From NCBI GenBank assembly GCA_947493195.1, contig CANLQG010000011.1:1-59079 (forward strand): a stretch of DNA of 59,079 nt. The letters run 5' to 3'. Both the position numbers and the translations under genes were made by a program. Numbering within the stretch: position 1 is the stretch's first letter; every line of letters starts with the position of its first letter. Below, piece after piece: positions 1 to 9,522 of the stretch. The notes under the pieces were generated by a model. The model worked only from the letters and a program-made list of their open reading frames with translations, was not told the origin of the DNA and did no database searches. Source of the DNA: an uncultured Sphingomonadaceae bacterium. Its GTDB lineage: Bacteria; Pseudomonadota; Alphaproteobacteria; Sphingomonadales; Sphingomonadaceae.

Positions 1-69
1 GGCGATACCTCCACGCTGGCAGACCCCTCCCTCGTCCAGCGCCTTATCGACGGACGGCAGAACACGTAG
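1..69 (+). CDS. C-terminal end of an unidentified protein (partial)
   Basis: Frame 1 is open from the window edge to a TAG at 67-69 and would encode the last 22 residues of a protein, ending in IDGRQNT. It would converge on hemN, whose stop lies 50 bases further on. The fragment is too short to recognise a family, and an open frame of this length can occur by chance. Confidence 0.3.
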   Translation, partial: GDTSTLADPSLVQRLIDGRQNT

Positions 70-118
70 TAGCGGGGTCGGCAAGTCGCTGCCCAAGCGA
101 AGGCTTCATGGATGCCGA

Positions 119-1432
119 TTAGATGGCGGTGCTGAACTGCCGTGCGCTTTGCCGACGATAGGGATCGAACGCCGACGCTATGCTGCGCGCATAGGGAACA
201 GCATGTTCGCCTATAGTCACATGGCCATTGTCCAGCGAGCAGAGGCCAGCCTCCAGATAAGGTGTCAGGCGCGCGCTGGCCGCTTCCAGCGTAGCGCTTC
301 CCACCCTTGCACGGCCCCGGCATAGCAATTCCTCGATGATCGCGCCGCAGCGCCGGTCCTCTACGCTGCGGCGCTTGCCGCGTGTAACCGTCAGCTGGCC
401 TTGTGAAAGCATCTCGCGATAGCGGCCCGAATTCTTTTCGTTCTGTGCCAGCAATCCGGGGAAGGAACTGATGGCAGATGCGCCAAGCCCGATCAGAACA
501 GGTGCCTGATCCTCGGTAAAGCCCTGGAAATTGCGCCGCAGCCTGCCCTCTCGCGAAGCCAATGCGATCGGATCGCCAGGCGTCGCGAAATGGTCGAAAC
601 CGATAGGCTGGTAACCTGCGGCCAGCAATTGCTCGTAGCCTGATGCCGCCATGGCGAAACGTGCCGCGTTATCCGGAAGGTTCGACGCGTCTATCTGGCG
701 CTGGCGGGGAAACATGCCCGGCACGTGGGCATAGCCGAACAGGGCGATGCGATCCGCGCCGAACCGCACGGCACAATCCAGCGAATGCTCGAGGTCCTCC
801 ATCGTTTGGCCCGGCAGGCCATACATGAGATCGAAGTTCATCGAGGTGATCCCGGCCTGGCGGAGGATCTCCACCCCTTTCTCGATCATCTCCACCGGCT
901 GCACGCGGCCGATGGCTTCCTGCAAGCGCGGGGAGAAAGTCTGCACTCCCATGCTGGAATGCGTCGCCCCGATCCCGCGCAGGACCGCCTGCCATTCGTC
1001 GGTAAGAGTCCGGGGGTCGAGTTCGACCGAGACCGCGGGCCTGTCCAGCGGGAACTTGATGACGAGTTGGTCGAACAGGCGAACGAGATCGACCGGGGCG
1101 ACCGCATTGGGGCTGCCGCCGCCGAATGCGATGCGGGTCACACGCGCATTGGCGGGCAGGAGCGCGGCAACCAGCGCGATCTCTCGGTGCAGGGCTTCCA
1201 TGTAACTGGCAAGGCGCTGCTTGCGGTTGGCCGCAGCGGTGTTGCAGCCGCAGTACCAGCATATCTTCTCGCAGAACGGGATGTGGACATAGAGCGATAC
1301 CTCGCCCGTGGCCGTGGCGACCGCGTCGGCAAGGTCTGCCGGGCCGATGTCATCGGCAAATTCAGCCGCGGTAGGATAGCTGGTATAGCGCGGAACCGGC
1401 ACGGCGAGCAGATCGGGATAGTAGGGCCACAT
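119..1432 (-). CDS. hemN: Oxygen-independent coproporphyrinogen III oxidase HemN
   Basis: Radical SAM enzyme that decarboxylates coproporphyrinogen III to protoporphyrinogen IX without oxygen, so haem can be made under low oxygen. The 437-residue protein has the CxxxCxxC cluster motif (C54, C58, C61, with the HemN-typical extra C63) inside HIPFCEKICWYCGCN and the N-terminal PRYTSYPTA block typical of true HemN. The chosen ATG at 1432 begins MWPYYPDL; an upstream in-frame extension to 1549 has no family similarity. It is the last gene of the cbb3 oxidase operon, 31 bases after a small Cys-rich gene. This fits the need of the oxidase for haem b and c and its low-oxygen expression. Confidence 0.93.
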   Translation of the reverse strand: MWPYYPDLLAVPVPRYTSYPTAAEFADDIGPADLADAVATATGEVSLYVHIPFCEKICWYCGCNTAAANRKQRLASYMEALHREIALVAALLPANARVTRIAFGGGSPNAVAPVDLVRLFDQLVIKFPLDRPAVSVELDPRTLTDEWQAVLRGIGATHSSMGVQTFSPRLQEAIGRVQPVEMIEKGVEILRQAGITSMNFDLMYGLPGQTMEDLEHSLDCAVRFGADRIALFGYAHVPGMFPRQRQIDASNLPDNAARFAMAASGYEQLLAAGYQPIGFDHFATPGDPIALASREGRLRRNFQGFTEDQAPVLIGLGASAISSFPGLLAQNEKNSGRYREMLSQGQLTVTRGKRRSVEDRRCGAIIEELLCRGRARVGSATLEAASARLTPYLEAGLCSLDNGHVTIGEHAVPYARSIASAFDPYRRQSARQFSTAI

Positions 1433-1463
1433 GCGATATCCCTTCACCGGTCTGCGGGCGGTT

Positions 1464-1697
1464 TCATTGTTCTGGATCAACCGAAGCGCGTTTCTCGCGC
1501 CGCTGGCATCCCTTGGCGCAGCAAAGCGTGGCGGGCATGGCGGGCGCATCGCCCGACTTCAGCGGAATGGCGAGGGTGCCGCCGTGGCACAGGGACAACA
1601 CGAGCCGCGATTGCCCAGTGTCACCGGGCAGAGCGACCGAACCAGCCATGGCCGGAACAAGTGCGGCGATCCCGACGATCTGCCCCAACATGCTCAT
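1464..1697 (-). CDS. Small Cys-containing protein in the cbb3 cluster, function unknown
   Basis: A 77-residue protein whose ATG overlaps the ccoS stop by one base (TGATG). The first 22 residues are hydrophobic and could be a signal peptide or one membrane segment. The rest holds C37-H38, C59-C60 and C64 (CCAKGC), followed by a basic tail. I do not recognise a family. Its place between ccoS and hemN, with translational coupling, suggests a role in copper or haem handling for the oxidase, but that is inference from position and Cys content only. Confidence 0.7.
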   Translation of the reverse strand: MSMLGQIVGIAALVPAMAGSVALPGDTGQSRLVLSLCHGGTLAIPLKSGDAPAMPATLCCAKGCQRREKRASVDPEQ

Positions 1698-1849
1698 CAG
1701 ACGCTATCCTCTTCATCGTCGATCAGGATGCGCGCAGCGGCACCGTCAGGGTCATCGAACTGGTTGTTGCGCAGCGCCCAGAAGAACGCGGCGAGACCGG
1801 CAAGGCCCAGCAGCAGCGCAATCGGCAGCAGGATGATTACTCCATTCAC
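1697..1849 (-). CDS. ccoS: cbb3 oxidase maturation protein CcoS
   Basis: A 50-residue single-span membrane protein with the CcoS pattern: hydrophobic segment at about residues 4-25, then WALRNNQFDDPDG and an acidic tail. CcoS is needed to insert haem and copper into CcoN. I start it at the GTG at 1849, which overlaps the ccoI stop in a GTGA arrangement; a longer frame upstream runs antiparallel-free through ccoI and is not expected to be coding. Length matches the family (about 45-60 residues). Confidence 0.92.
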   Translation of the reverse strand: MNGVIILLPIALLLGLAGLAAFFWALRNNQFDDPDGAAARILIDDEEDSV

Positions 1850-3960
1850 TTTGCAGCTCTCATCAGGCGCAGCGAGTTGGCCACCACCAGCAGCGAACTG
1901 GCGGACATGGCAATCGCAGCGATCAGGGGTGTCACCAGCCCGGCGATTGCGAGTGGCACGGCGAACAGGTTGTAGACGATGGCAAGGGCGAAGTTCTGCT
2001 TCACCACCTGCATGGTCTTCCGGGAAGCGCGCACGGTGCGCGGCAGGGCTGAGAGCGAATCCTGCACGAACACGAAGTCGGCGGCCTGAAGCCCGACGTC
2101 GCTGGCGGACCCCGGTGCGATGGAGACATCGGCGGCGGCCAGCGCCGGGCCATCGTTCAGCCCGTCCCCCACCATCAGCACCTTGTGGCCGGACGCGCGC
2201 AGGCGGCCCACCAGCGCCTGCTTGTCCTCGGGCCGGGCGTTGGCCTGCGCGGTCAGCCCGGTTTCGTGCGCCACTGCGGCAACCGCCTTCACGGTGTCGC
2301 CGGACAGGATCGAGCATTCGATCCCCTGAAGGCGCATCTGTGCAATCCCCTCACGCGCGTCGGGCCGCAGGGTGTCGGCAATCGGGATCAGGCGATCCGC
2401 GCCGTCGTTGGTGCGCAGGAGGACGGCGGTGGTGCCGGAGCTTTCGGGACGCTTCAGCGCGACCCCCCAGCCATTGTGGGTGGCAAACACGCCTTCGCCC
2501 GCACGCTCCACCACGTTTTCGAGAGTGGCAGGTACCACGCCCCTGGCGGCCAGCGCCTTCGCCACAGCGCGCGAAAGCGGGTGGCGGCTGTGCGAGGCAA
2601 GCGCGAGGGCAATGCCTGCTTCCCCGACGCCCAGCGCAGCGATCGCCTGCGCATCGGGCACGGGCCGTCCCAAGGTCAGCGTGCCCGTCTTGTCGAGCAG
2701 CGCACGGTCCACACCGGCGAGGCGTTCGAACGCGCTCCCGTCCTTCACCATCACTCCCGCCCGCATCAGCGCACTGCTGGCCACCACCTGCGCCACCGGA
2801 ACGGCGAGGCCCAGTGCGCAGGGGCAGGTGATGATCAGCACGGCTACGCCGATCACCAGCGCCTCGTAAAGCGAGGCCCCGGCCACCAGCCAGCCAACCA
2901 CGGTCAGCAGCGCAAGAGAATGGACGGCAGGGGCGTAAAGCCGCGCGGCCCGGTCCGCGAAGCGCACATAGCGGCTGCGGTCCTGCGTGCTGGCTTCCAT
3001 CAGACGGGCGATTTCCGCCAGCGTCGTGTCGCGGCCCGCACTGCTGACGCGGACGTCGACAGGCGCTTCGAGGTTGAGCGTGCCCGCCAGAGCCGTCTCG
3101 CCTTGGGCCACAGCGACCGGGCGGCTTTCACCTGTCAGCAGCGACTGGTCGAACCGGCTACGGCCAGAAACGATCTCACCATCGGCGGCAAGCCGTTCGC
3201 CCGTGGCGACGCGCATCACCATACCGGGTTGCAGGTCCTCGGCGGCGAGATAGGTCAGCGATCCGTCGGCGCCGACGACCTGCGCACCTTTCGCTGCCTG
3301 ACTCACCAGCGCCTCAACACCGCTGCGCGCCCTGTCGCGCATCATCGCATCGAGCACCCGGCCCGCCAGCAGGAAAGTGAGCAGCATCAGTGCCCCGTCG
3401 AACCATGCGTGCTCGCCGCCGACCCATGTTTCGTAAAGGCTGAGGCCGCTGGCGATGATCACTCCGAGCGAAATCGGCACGTCCATGTTGGTGCTGCCGC
3501 GCTTCACCGCGCTCCAGGCGGATTTGAAGAAGGGCCGCCCGGCAAAGCCGATGGCGGGCAAGGCGATCAGCGCGGATATCCAGTGGAACAGTTCCCGCGT
3601 GGAGCCTTCCGCGCCGGACCACACGCTGACCGACAGCAGCATCACGTTCATCGCCGCAAATGCAGCGACGGCAAGCGGTGCCAGCAGCGGTTTTACCGCG
3701 CTGTAGGGCCGCTCCGCCTGCCTGCGACGCGGCTGCGCCTCGAAACCGGCCTCGGCAATGAAGCGGGTCAGGTCATTCTCGTCGAGGGTTTCATCGTGCG
3801 AGACAGTCACCATGCGCGACGACAGGTTCACGCGCGCCGCGATCACGCCGTCACGGCGCAGGAGACCGCGTTCGATCTTGCTCATGCAACCGGCGCAATG
3901 CATCGTCGGGACAGCCAGGACGCTGGTATGCTCCTCGGAAAGCTGGCGGGCTGCGCTCAC
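1846..3960 (-). CDS. ccoI: Copper-translocating P1B-type ATPase CcoI/FixI
   Basis: Exports or delivers copper across the inner membrane for assembly of the CuB site of the cbb3 oxidase. The 704-residue protein has an N-terminal heavy-metal-associated domain with CAGC (C22, C25), the transport motif TCPCALGLAVP at about 380, the phosphorylation motif DKTGTLT at about 422 and the hinge GDGLNDGPALAAADVS near 610. The start is a GTG at 3960 that overlaps the ccoH stop by four bases. CcoI proteins are distinguished from general CopA mainly by context, and here the gene lies between ccoH and ccoS. Confidence 0.95.
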   Translation of the reverse strand: MSAARQLSEEHTSVLAVPTMHCAGCMSKIERGLLRRDGVIAARVNLSSRMVTVSHDETLDENDLTRFIAEAGFEAQPRRRQAERPYSAVKPLLAPLAVAAFAAMNVMLLSVSVWSGAEGSTRELFHWISALIALPAIGFAGRPFFKSAWSAVKRGSTNMDVPISLGVIIASGLSLYETWVGGEHAWFDGALMLLTFLLAGRVLDAMMRDRARSGVEALVSQAAKGAQVVGADGSLTYLAAEDLQPGMVMRVATGERLAADGEIVSGRSRFDQSLLTGESRPVAVAQGETALAGTLNLEAPVDVRVSSAGRDTTLAEIARLMEASTQDRSRYVRFADRAARLYAPAVHSLALLTVVGWLVAGASLYEALVIGVAVLIITCPCALGLAVPVAQVVASSALMRAGVMVKDGSAFERLAGVDRALLDKTGTLTLGRPVPDAQAIAALGVGEAGIALALASHSRHPLSRAVAKALAARGVVPATLENVVERAGEGVFATHNGWGVALKRPESSGTTAVLLRTNDGADRLIPIADTLRPDAREGIAQMRLQGIECSILSGDTVKAVAAVAHETGLTAQANARPEDKQALVGRLRASGHKVLMVGDGLNDGPALAAADVSIAPGSASDVGLQAADFVFVQDSLSALPRTVRASRKTMQVVKQNFALAIVYNLFAVPLAIAGLVTPLIAAIAMSASSLLVVANSLRLMRAAK

Positions 3961-4418
3961 GACAGGTCATCCTCGCGCCGCCAAGTGGACACGCCATCGC
4001 TCAGTTCCAGCCGCAGCGTCCAGCGGCCGTCGGGCAGTTCCTCGTCGGAAAGGTAAGTGCCTTCGCCGATGCGCGTGAAACCCATTGCCTGGTCGGGCTT
4101 GCGCCCGAGAGGATGGCGGGCCGTTGCCGTGGCGGACAGGTAATCGGGTGCGCCGTCGACGGAGATGACCAGCCGCCCGTCGGGCCGCCAGGTGATCACC
4201 GCCTGCCAGCCAAGTGCCTCGCTTTCGCGGGCCTCCTCCAGCCAGCCGTTGAATTCCTGGCTGGCGACGTAGGAATTCTCCACCACGATCCCGCCGAAGG
4301 TTGAGCTGGCATAGCTTGCCATGGTGAAGTTCACCGCCGCGACGCTGCCGAAGAAGGTGACGAGGATGCCGGTCATGTGCCATCCGGTGAAGCGTTTGCG
4401 CGAAGTCTGGGCCATCAT
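3957..4418 (-). CDS. ccoH: cbb3 oxidase assembly protein CcoH/FixH
   Basis: A 153-residue membrane-anchored protein with one N-terminal transmembrane segment (residues about 12-34: WHMTGILVTFFGSVAAVNF) and a periplasmic beta-rich FixH domain. It takes part in cbb3 oxidase assembly together with CcoI. Start at ATG 4418 (ATGATG, so 4415 is an alternative); the first ATG overlaps the ccoG stop. Position between ccoG and ccoI supports the assignment. Confidence 0.88.
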   Translation of the reverse strand: MMAQTSRKRFTGWHMTGILVTFFGSVAAVNFTMASYASSTFGGIVVENSYVASQEFNGWLEEARESEALGWQAVITWRPDGRLVISVDGAPDYLSATATARHPLGRKPDQAMGFTRIGEGTYLSDEELPDGRWTLRLELSDGVSTWRREDDLS

Positions 4419-5869
4419 TCGTCTCCGGGTGTCACGAAGCGGACTTCTACCGCGTCTGTTTCTGCCTGCTCGTCCAGCGAGACGACAGACAGGCTGAAAT
4501 CCTGCGCATCGGTGCCCTGCGGCGCGCGGACGTAGAGCCGCACGGTCTGCTGCGCGTCCGCCGGAACTGGCACGTCGATCGTGCGGGCGGCATCGTCTCC
4601 CGGCATGGTGTCGGACCACATCACCGCGCCGGGCAGACCCTCGATGCCGACGCGCATTTCGCGCGGGCGAGCCTCCATGTTTCGCAGCTTCACGGTGTAG
4701 TTGTTGCGCACCTCGCCATCGCTCATCAGCATGAACGGCGGGTTGCGATCGGGCGCAGCGCTGATTTCTGTGTGCGTGCGAGCGGAAAGCGCGAACAGCA
4801 GTCCAAGACCGATGCCCGCCCAGACGCAGAAATAGAGCACGGAGCGCGGACGCAGCACCTTCTTCCATGTCGGGCGGTGGTCCTGGCCCCTGACTTCACC
4901 CTCGCTGTCTTCCAGCGTAAGGTAATCGATCAACCCACGCGGGCGACCCACTTCGTCCATCACCCGGTCGCACGCATCGATGCACAGGCCGCAGGTGATG
5001 CAGGAGATGTCCGGTCCCTTGCGGATGTCCCATCCGGTGGGACACACGGCGACACACTGGTTGCAATCGATGCAGTCGCCAAACTCGCCGGGATTTTTCT
5101 GCGCTTTCTTCAAGCTGCCACGCGGTTCGCCGCGCCAGTCCTTGTATGTGACGGTGAGCGACTTTTCGTCCATCATCGCGGTCTGGATGCGCGGCCAGGG
5201 ACACATGTAGATGCACACCTGCTCGCGCATGAAGCCGCCGAAGATGAAGGTGGTAGCCGTCAGGATTCCGACGGTCGCATAGGCGACGAGGGGCGCTTCC
5301 AGAGTCCAGAACTCGCGCACCAGCGTGGGCGCGTCGGCGAAATACATGATCCACGCACCGCCGGTCCAGAAGGCGATCACGAGGTAGATCGACCACTTGA
5401 ACAGCCGCCGCGCGATCTTGCTGGCGGTCCACGGCGCAGCGTCCAGCTTCATGCGCTTGTTGCGGTCGCCGTCCACGAAGCGATCGACGTGCTGGAACAG
5501 GTCGGTCCATACCGTTTGCGGGCAGGCATAGCCGCACCAGGCGCGGCCCACCATCGAGGTGAGGAGGAACAGGCCCACCCCCGCCATGATCAGCAATCCG
5601 GCGACGAAATAGAATTCGTGCGGCCAGATCTCGATATTGAACATGTAGAACCGGCGGTTCGCCAGATCCACCAGCACCGCCTGATCGGGCGCGTAGGGTC
5701 CCCGGTCCCAGCGGATCCACGGCGTTCCGTAATAGATCGCCAGGGTAACGAGCATGATCAGCCACTTGAAGCGGCGGAAGAAGCCGTCGATCCGCTTGGG
5801 ATGCACGGTCCTGCGGGCCTCGTAAGTGCCCAGCAGGCTGTGATGCAGTTGGGGATCAGGGGTGTTCAT
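4415..5869 (-). CDS. ccoG: Cytochrome c oxidase accessory protein CcoG (polyferredoxin)
   Basis: A 484-residue membrane protein of the CcoG/FixG/RdxA family, shown in other bacteria to reduce Cu(II) to Cu(I) for cbb3 assembly. It has several membrane segments in the first half, a GYACPQTVWTD motif between them, and two 4Fe-4S ferredoxin motifs, CIDCNQCVAVCP near residue 270 and CITCGLCIDACD near 295. The C-terminal third is an Ig-like periplasmic domain. I chose the ATG at 5869 (MNTPDPQL), which overlaps the end of ccoP by 14 bases; the longer frame to 5935 lies mostly inside ccoP. Confidence 0.95.
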   Translation of the reverse strand: MNTPDPQLHHSLLGTYEARRTVHPKRIDGFFRRFKWLIMLVTLAIYYGTPWIRWDRGPYAPDQAVLVDLANRRFYMFNIEIWPHEFYFVAGLLIMAGVGLFLLTSMVGRAWCGYACPQTVWTDLFQHVDRFVDGDRNKRMKLDAAPWTASKIARRLFKWSIYLVIAFWTGGAWIMYFADAPTLVREFWTLEAPLVAYATVGILTATTFIFGGFMREQVCIYMCPWPRIQTAMMDEKSLTVTYKDWRGEPRGSLKKAQKNPGEFGDCIDCNQCVAVCPTGWDIRKGPDISCITCGLCIDACDRVMDEVGRPRGLIDYLTLEDSEGEVRGQDHRPTWKKVLRPRSVLYFCVWAGIGLGLLFALSARTHTEISAAPDRNPPFMLMSDGEVRNNYTVKLRNMEARPREMRVGIEGLPGAVMWSDTMPGDDAARTIDVPVPADAQQTVRLYVRAPQGTDAQDFSLSVVSLDEQAETDAVEVRFVTPGDE

Positions 5870-6767
5870 CGACCTCAACCTCGGGATCCTCGGCAACTTC
5901 GATGAAGTCCTCACCTCCCCCGAGTGAGTGGACATAGGCGGCCAGCATGGAAATGGTGACCGGGTCGAGACGCCCTTCCCACTTGGGCATCATGCCCATC
6001 TTCGGGTTCAGGATTTGCGCCGTAATGGCTTCCCTGCTGCTGCCCCTCAGCCAGATCGCATCGGAGAGGTTGGGCGCGCCGAACTGGCGAGAGCCTTCCC
6101 CGGCAAGGCCGTGACAGGCCGCGCAGTTCTGTTCGAACAGCTGCGCGCCCTGGGCATTCGGCTGTGCCTGCCCGCTGAGCGACAGGACGTGATCGACCAC
6201 GGCATCGACTTCGGCAGGTGCAAGAAGGCCATCGAAGCTTGGCATCGCGCTGAAACGCGTCTCCGGATCGCCGGGCTGGCGAATGCCGTGAACCAGCGTG
6301 TATTCGATGGCGCGGATATCACCGCCCCACAGCCAGTCGTCATCGTTGAGGTTGGGATAGCCGAGTTCCTGGCTGCCCGCCGCGCCGGAACCGTGACACT
6401 GGATGCAGTGGATCTGGAACGCGGCGCGGCCGCCAGCCACGGCCCGCTGCATCAGCGGCGCATCTTCGGAAAGGCGCTCCAGCGGTATCTGTGCGATTTC
6501 CTCGCGCACCGTGGCGCGGGCCTGGTCGGCAACGGCCATTTCCTCTGCCAGTTGCCCGCGGCTGGTCCAGCCCAGCACGCCCTCGGTGCCTTTCTCGATC
6601 AGCGGCCATGCCGGATAGAGGATGACATATCCCAGCGCCCAGACGCAGGTGGCGTAGAAAGTCCACAGCCACCAGCGCGGCATGGGCGTGTCCAGTTCTT
6701 CGATACCGTCCCATTCATGACCGACGAATTCGGTACCGGTGGGCTCGTCGACTCGCTTGTTACCCAT
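5856..6767 (-). CDS. ccoP: cbb3 cytochrome c oxidase subunit III CcoP (dihaem)
   Basis: A 303-residue dihaem cytochrome c that passes electrons from soluble cytochromes to CcoO. It has the CcoP-type N terminus with EWDGIEELDTPMPRWW just before one transmembrane segment (about residues 32-54), then haem c sites C121-I-Q-C124-H and C215-A-A-C218-H. It overlaps ccoQ by eight bases in another frame. A single-span form fits alphaproteobacterial CcoP. Confidence 0.96.
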   Translation of the reverse strand: MGNKRVDEPTGTEFVGHEWDGIEELDTPMPRWWLWTFYATCVWALGYVILYPAWPLIEKGTEGVLGWTSRGQLAEEMAVADQARATVREEIAQIPLERLSEDAPLMQRAVAGGRAAFQIHCIQCHGSGAAGSQELGYPNLNDDDWLWGGDIRAIEYTLVHGIRQPGDPETRFSAMPSFDGLLAPAEVDAVVDHVLSLSGQAQPNAQGAQLFEQNCAACHGLAGEGSRQFGAPNLSDAIWLRGSSREAITAQILNPKMGMMPKWEGRLDPVTISMLAAYVHSLGGGEDFIEVAEDPEVEVDEHP

Positions 6768-6930
6768 CGTTCTCGTCCTTGAAGATCATCCTGGCGGCAT
6801 TGTCGTGGTGTGGCTTCGCAGCCGGGCGGAAGGCCCAGAGGCCGAAGAAAAGCCACAGCAGGACCATTGCCAGCAGCCCCCAGCTATCGGCCAGGTGGCG
6901 CAGGAAATCGTAGGTGGAGTGGTCGCTCAT
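6760..6930 (-). CDS. ccoQ: cbb3 oxidase small subunit CcoQ/FixQ
   Basis: A 56-residue protein read from the sequence, [18 protein letters not shown] at the N terminus, then one membrane segment of about 18 residues ([16 protein letters not shown]) and a charged tail. This is the layout of CcoQ, the small stabilising subunit. The ATG at 6930 overlaps the ccoO stop (ATGA) and the TAA at 6760-6762 lies inside the first codons of ccoP. Position between ccoO and ccoP is that of ccoQ in all complete operons. Confidence 0.9.
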   Translation of the reverse strand: MSDHSTYDFLRHLADSWGLLAMVLLWLFFGLWAFRPAAKPHHDNAARMIFKDENDG

Positions 6931-7748
6931 CGGCCCGTCTCCGTTGCCAGTTCTTCCTGCGCGGCGGCACTGTTCACATCCACCAGCGTGCCGAGCATCT
7001 GGAGGTAGGCTACCAGCGCATCCATTTCGGTAACGCGGCTTGGATCGCCATCGAAATCGCGCACCTGCGCACCGGGATAGCGTTCCTCCAGATCACCGGC
7101 GGGCACGTCGGGATCGGCCTGTGCGATCAGGTCCTGCTCGGCATTCTCGAGGTCGGTATCGGTATAGGGCACGCCCACGATGCGCAGCGCTTTCAGCATC
7201 CCCTCGGGATCGGGCACATTCAGGCTGGTTTCGGACAGGAAGCTGTACTGCGGCATGATCGACTGCGGCACCACGCTTTGCGGGTTCTCGAGGTGCTGCA
7301 CGTGCCATTCATCCGAATAGCGGCCACCCACGCGCGCCAGGTCTGGGCCTGTCCGCTTGGAGCCCCACTGGAACGGATGATCGTACATCGATTCCGCTGC
7401 CAGTGAGTAGTGGCCGTAGCGTTCCACCTCGTCGCGGAAGGGGCGGATCATCTGGCTGTGGCAGGTGTAGCACCCCTCGCGAACGTAGATGTCGCGTCCG
7501 GCCTGTTCCAGCGGGGTGTAGGGACGCATGCCCTCCACTTCCTCGATGGTGTTATCGATCCAGAACAACGGGGCGATTTCGACGATGCCGCCGATCGCCA
7601 CCACTACCAGGGCGATTGCGCCCAGCAGGGTCACGTTGCGCTCCAGCACCTGGTGTCCCTTCACCGTGGCCGCGACATCGGGCGGCACTTCCGAAAGCGG
7701 CGGCGCGGACTTGGCCTGGTTTCCTTGGACGTTGTCTTTGTCGGTCAT
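6927..7748 (-). CDS. ccoO: cbb3 cytochrome c oxidase subunit II CcoO (monohaem)
   Basis: Membrane-anchored monohaem cytochrome c of the oxidase core. From the chosen ATG at 7748 the protein has 273 residues, with one membrane segment at about 40-62 and the haem c motif C93-Y-T-C96-H-SQM followed by [14 protein letters not shown], which is highly typical of CcoO. An ATG at 7763 overlaps the ccoN stop and would add five residues, but a GAGAGA stretch sits just before 7748 and favours the later start. Confidence 0.95.
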   Translation of the reverse strand: MTDKDNVQGNQAKSAPPLSEVPPDVAATVKGHQVLERNVTLLGAIALVVVAIGGIVEIAPLFWIDNTIEEVEGMRPYTPLEQAGRDIYVREGCYTCHSQMIRPFRDEVERYGHYSLAAESMYDHPFQWGSKRTGPDLARVGGRYSDEWHVQHLENPQSVVPQSIMPQYSFLSETSLNVPDPEGMLKALRIVGVPYTDTDLENAEQDLIAQADPDVPAGDLEERYPGAQVRDFDGDPSRVTEMDALVAYLQMLGTLVDVNSAAAQEELATETGR

Positions 7749-7759
7749 GTCCGTCTCTC

Positions 7760-9415
7760 TCATTCAGCCGTAGTGGCAAGGACCGGACGGTCCGCCGCTT
7801 CGTCGTACTTGGCGTCGTTCATGGGAGCCTCGGCACGCAGCCTGCCGGCGATGGTCAGCCACACGTTGGCGACCATGATCAGCGCACCGGCGAGGTACAT
7901 GAGGCCGCCCAGCGCACGCAGCAGGAACATCGGGTGCAGCGCGGCCACCGTGTCGACGAAGCTGTTCACCAGGTATCCGTCGATGCCGTATTCACGCCAC
8001 ATCAGGCCTTGCGTGATGCCCGCCACCCACATGCTGGCGGCGTAGAAAACGATGCCGACGGTCGCGAGCCAGAAGTGCCAGTTGACCATGCGCAGCGAAT
8101 AGAGACGCTCACGCTTCCACAGGCGCGGCACCAAGAAGTAGACCGCGGCAAAGGTGATCATGCCGTTCCAGCCCAGCGCGCCGGAGTGGACGTGGCCGAT
8201 GGTCCAGTCGGTATAGTGCGACAGCGAATTGACGCTCTTGATCGACAGCATCGGCCCTTCGAAAGTGCTCATGCCGTAGAAGGCCAGCGCCATCACCATC
8301 ATGCGGATGATGGGATCGGTGCGGATCTTGTCCCATGCGCCGTTCAGCGTCATCAGGCCGTTGATCATGCCGCCCCAACTGGGCATCCACAGCATGATGG
8401 AGAACACCATGCCCAGCGTCTGCGCCCAGTCGGGCAGCGCGGTGTAGTGGAGGTGGTGCGGGCCTGCCCAGATGTAGAGGAAGATCAGCGACCAGAAGTG
8501 GATGATAGACAGGCGGTAGGAATAGACCGGCCGCTCCGCCTGCTTCGGCACGAAGTAGTACATCATGGCAAGGAAGCCGGCGGTGAGGAAGAAGCCCACT
8601 GCGTTGTGGCCGTACCACCACTGCACCAGCGCGCCCTGCACGCCTGCGAACAGCGGGTAGCTCTTGGAGCCGAGCAGGCTGACAGGCATGTCGAGGTTGT
8701 TGACGATGTGCAGCATCGCCACAGTCAGGATGAAGGCGAGGTAGAACCAGTTGGCCACGTAGATGTGCGGCTCTTTACGCTTCAGGATCGTGCCAACGAA
8801 GACGACGAGGTAGGCGACCCACACGATGGTCAGCCACCAGTCGACGTACCATTCCGGCTCGGCATATTCTTTCGACTGGGTGACGCCCAGCAGATAGCCG
8901 GACGCGGCCAGCACGATAAACAACTGGTAACCCCAGAAGACGAAGCGGGCGGTTCCGGGAAACGCGAGCCGCGCGCGGCAGGTGCGCTGGACTACATAAA
9001 AGCTGGTGGCGATCAGCGCGTTGCCGCCAAAGGCAAAGATCACCGCGCTGGTGTGCAGCGGGCGCACGCGTCCGAAATTGAGGTAAGGCTCGAAGTTCAG
9101 TTCGGGCCAGACCAGTTGCAGGGCGATGAAAAGCCCCGCCAGGAAACCGGCGATCCCCCAGAAAACCGTGGCAATCACGCCCCAGCGCACCGGATCGTCG
9201 TCATAGCGCGAATGGTCAGTCGGAAGCCGCAGCACGTCGCGCGTTTTTGCGTCGAACTCGGTATTCCAGACCGTGGCCACCAATCCGATGAAGGCGGCGA
9301 TCGAGACGATCAGCATATGCGCGGAAAAAGCCGCGTCCTGCGCGCCGGCCAGCGCGGCCAGGCAGAGCAGCAGGATCGCGAACCATATGCCGGTGCGGGA
9401 GAGTGTAGCGTCCAT
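7760..9415 (-). CDS. ccoN: cbb3 cytochrome c oxidase catalytic subunit I CcoN
   Basis: Haem-copper oxidase subunit that reduces oxygen with high affinity at the haem b3-CuB site. The 551-residue protein is strongly hydrophobic with about 12 membrane segments and carries the expected histidine-containing stretches ([44 protein letters not shown]). I chose the ATG at 9415 (MDATLSRTG), which has an AAGGGG stretch upstream; the frame can be extended to 9460 but without family similarity. It is the first gene of the operon and lies behind an FNR box. Confidence 0.97.
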   Translation of the reverse strand: MDATLSRTGIWFAILLLCLAALAGAQDAAFSAHMLIVSIAAFIGLVATVWNTEFDAKTRDVLRLPTDHSRYDDDPVRWGVIATVFWGIAGFLAGLFIALQLVWPELNFEPYLNFGRVRPLHTSAVIFAFGGNALIATSFYVVQRTCRARLAFPGTARFVFWGYQLFIVLAASGYLLGVTQSKEYAEPEWYVDWWLTIVWVAYLVVFVGTILKRKEPHIYVANWFYLAFILTVAMLHIVNNLDMPVSLLGSKSYPLFAGVQGALVQWWYGHNAVGFFLTAGFLAMMYYFVPKQAERPVYSYRLSIIHFWSLIFLYIWAGPHHLHYTALPDWAQTLGMVFSIMLWMPSWGGMINGLMTLNGAWDKIRTDPIIRMMVMALAFYGMSTFEGPMLSIKSVNSLSHYTDWTIGHVHSGALGWNGMITFAAVYFLVPRLWKRERLYSLRMVNWHFWLATVGIVFYAASMWVAGITQGLMWREYGIDGYLVNSFVDTVAALHPMFLLRALGGLMYLAGALIMVANVWLTIAGRLRAEAPMNDAKYDEAADRPVLATTAE

Positions 9416-9468
9416 TATTTGACCCCTTGAGAACAAGGAGCCTTTGCGGCAGCGCAGCACCGATTTCG

Positions 9469-9482
9469 TTGACCTGAGTCAA
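9469..9482 (-). promoter_or_regulatory. FNR/FixK box upstream of ccoN
   Basis: TTGACCTGAGTCAA is a perfect palindrome of the form TTGAC-N4-GTCAA, the alphaproteobacterial FnrL/FixK site. Its centre is about 60 bases before the ccoN ATG, so a transcription start about 41 bases after the centre would leave a leader of roughly 20 bases, as in class II activation. A matching FNR protein is encoded 0.9 kb away. Confidence 0.85.
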
Positions 9483-9522
9483 AAACATCGTTTCGCGAAA
9501 AAGAAATTTTCGTGCGCGAAAT

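Noticed and set aside
1697..2317. A 206-codon minus-strand frame ending in ccoS.
   Set aside because: Only the last 50 codons are ccoS; the rest overlaps ccoI in another frame and is not similar to any family I know.
725..2831. Long plus-strand open frames opposite hemN and ccoI.
   Set aside because: They are antisense shadows of GC-rich genes, rich in Arg, Ala and Pro, with no family similarity or ribosome site.
7403..9430. A 675-codon plus-strand frame opposite ccoN and ccoO.
   Set aside because: It is the antisense of conserved oxidase genes; composition is dominated by His, Arg, Gln and Asp as expected for such shadows.
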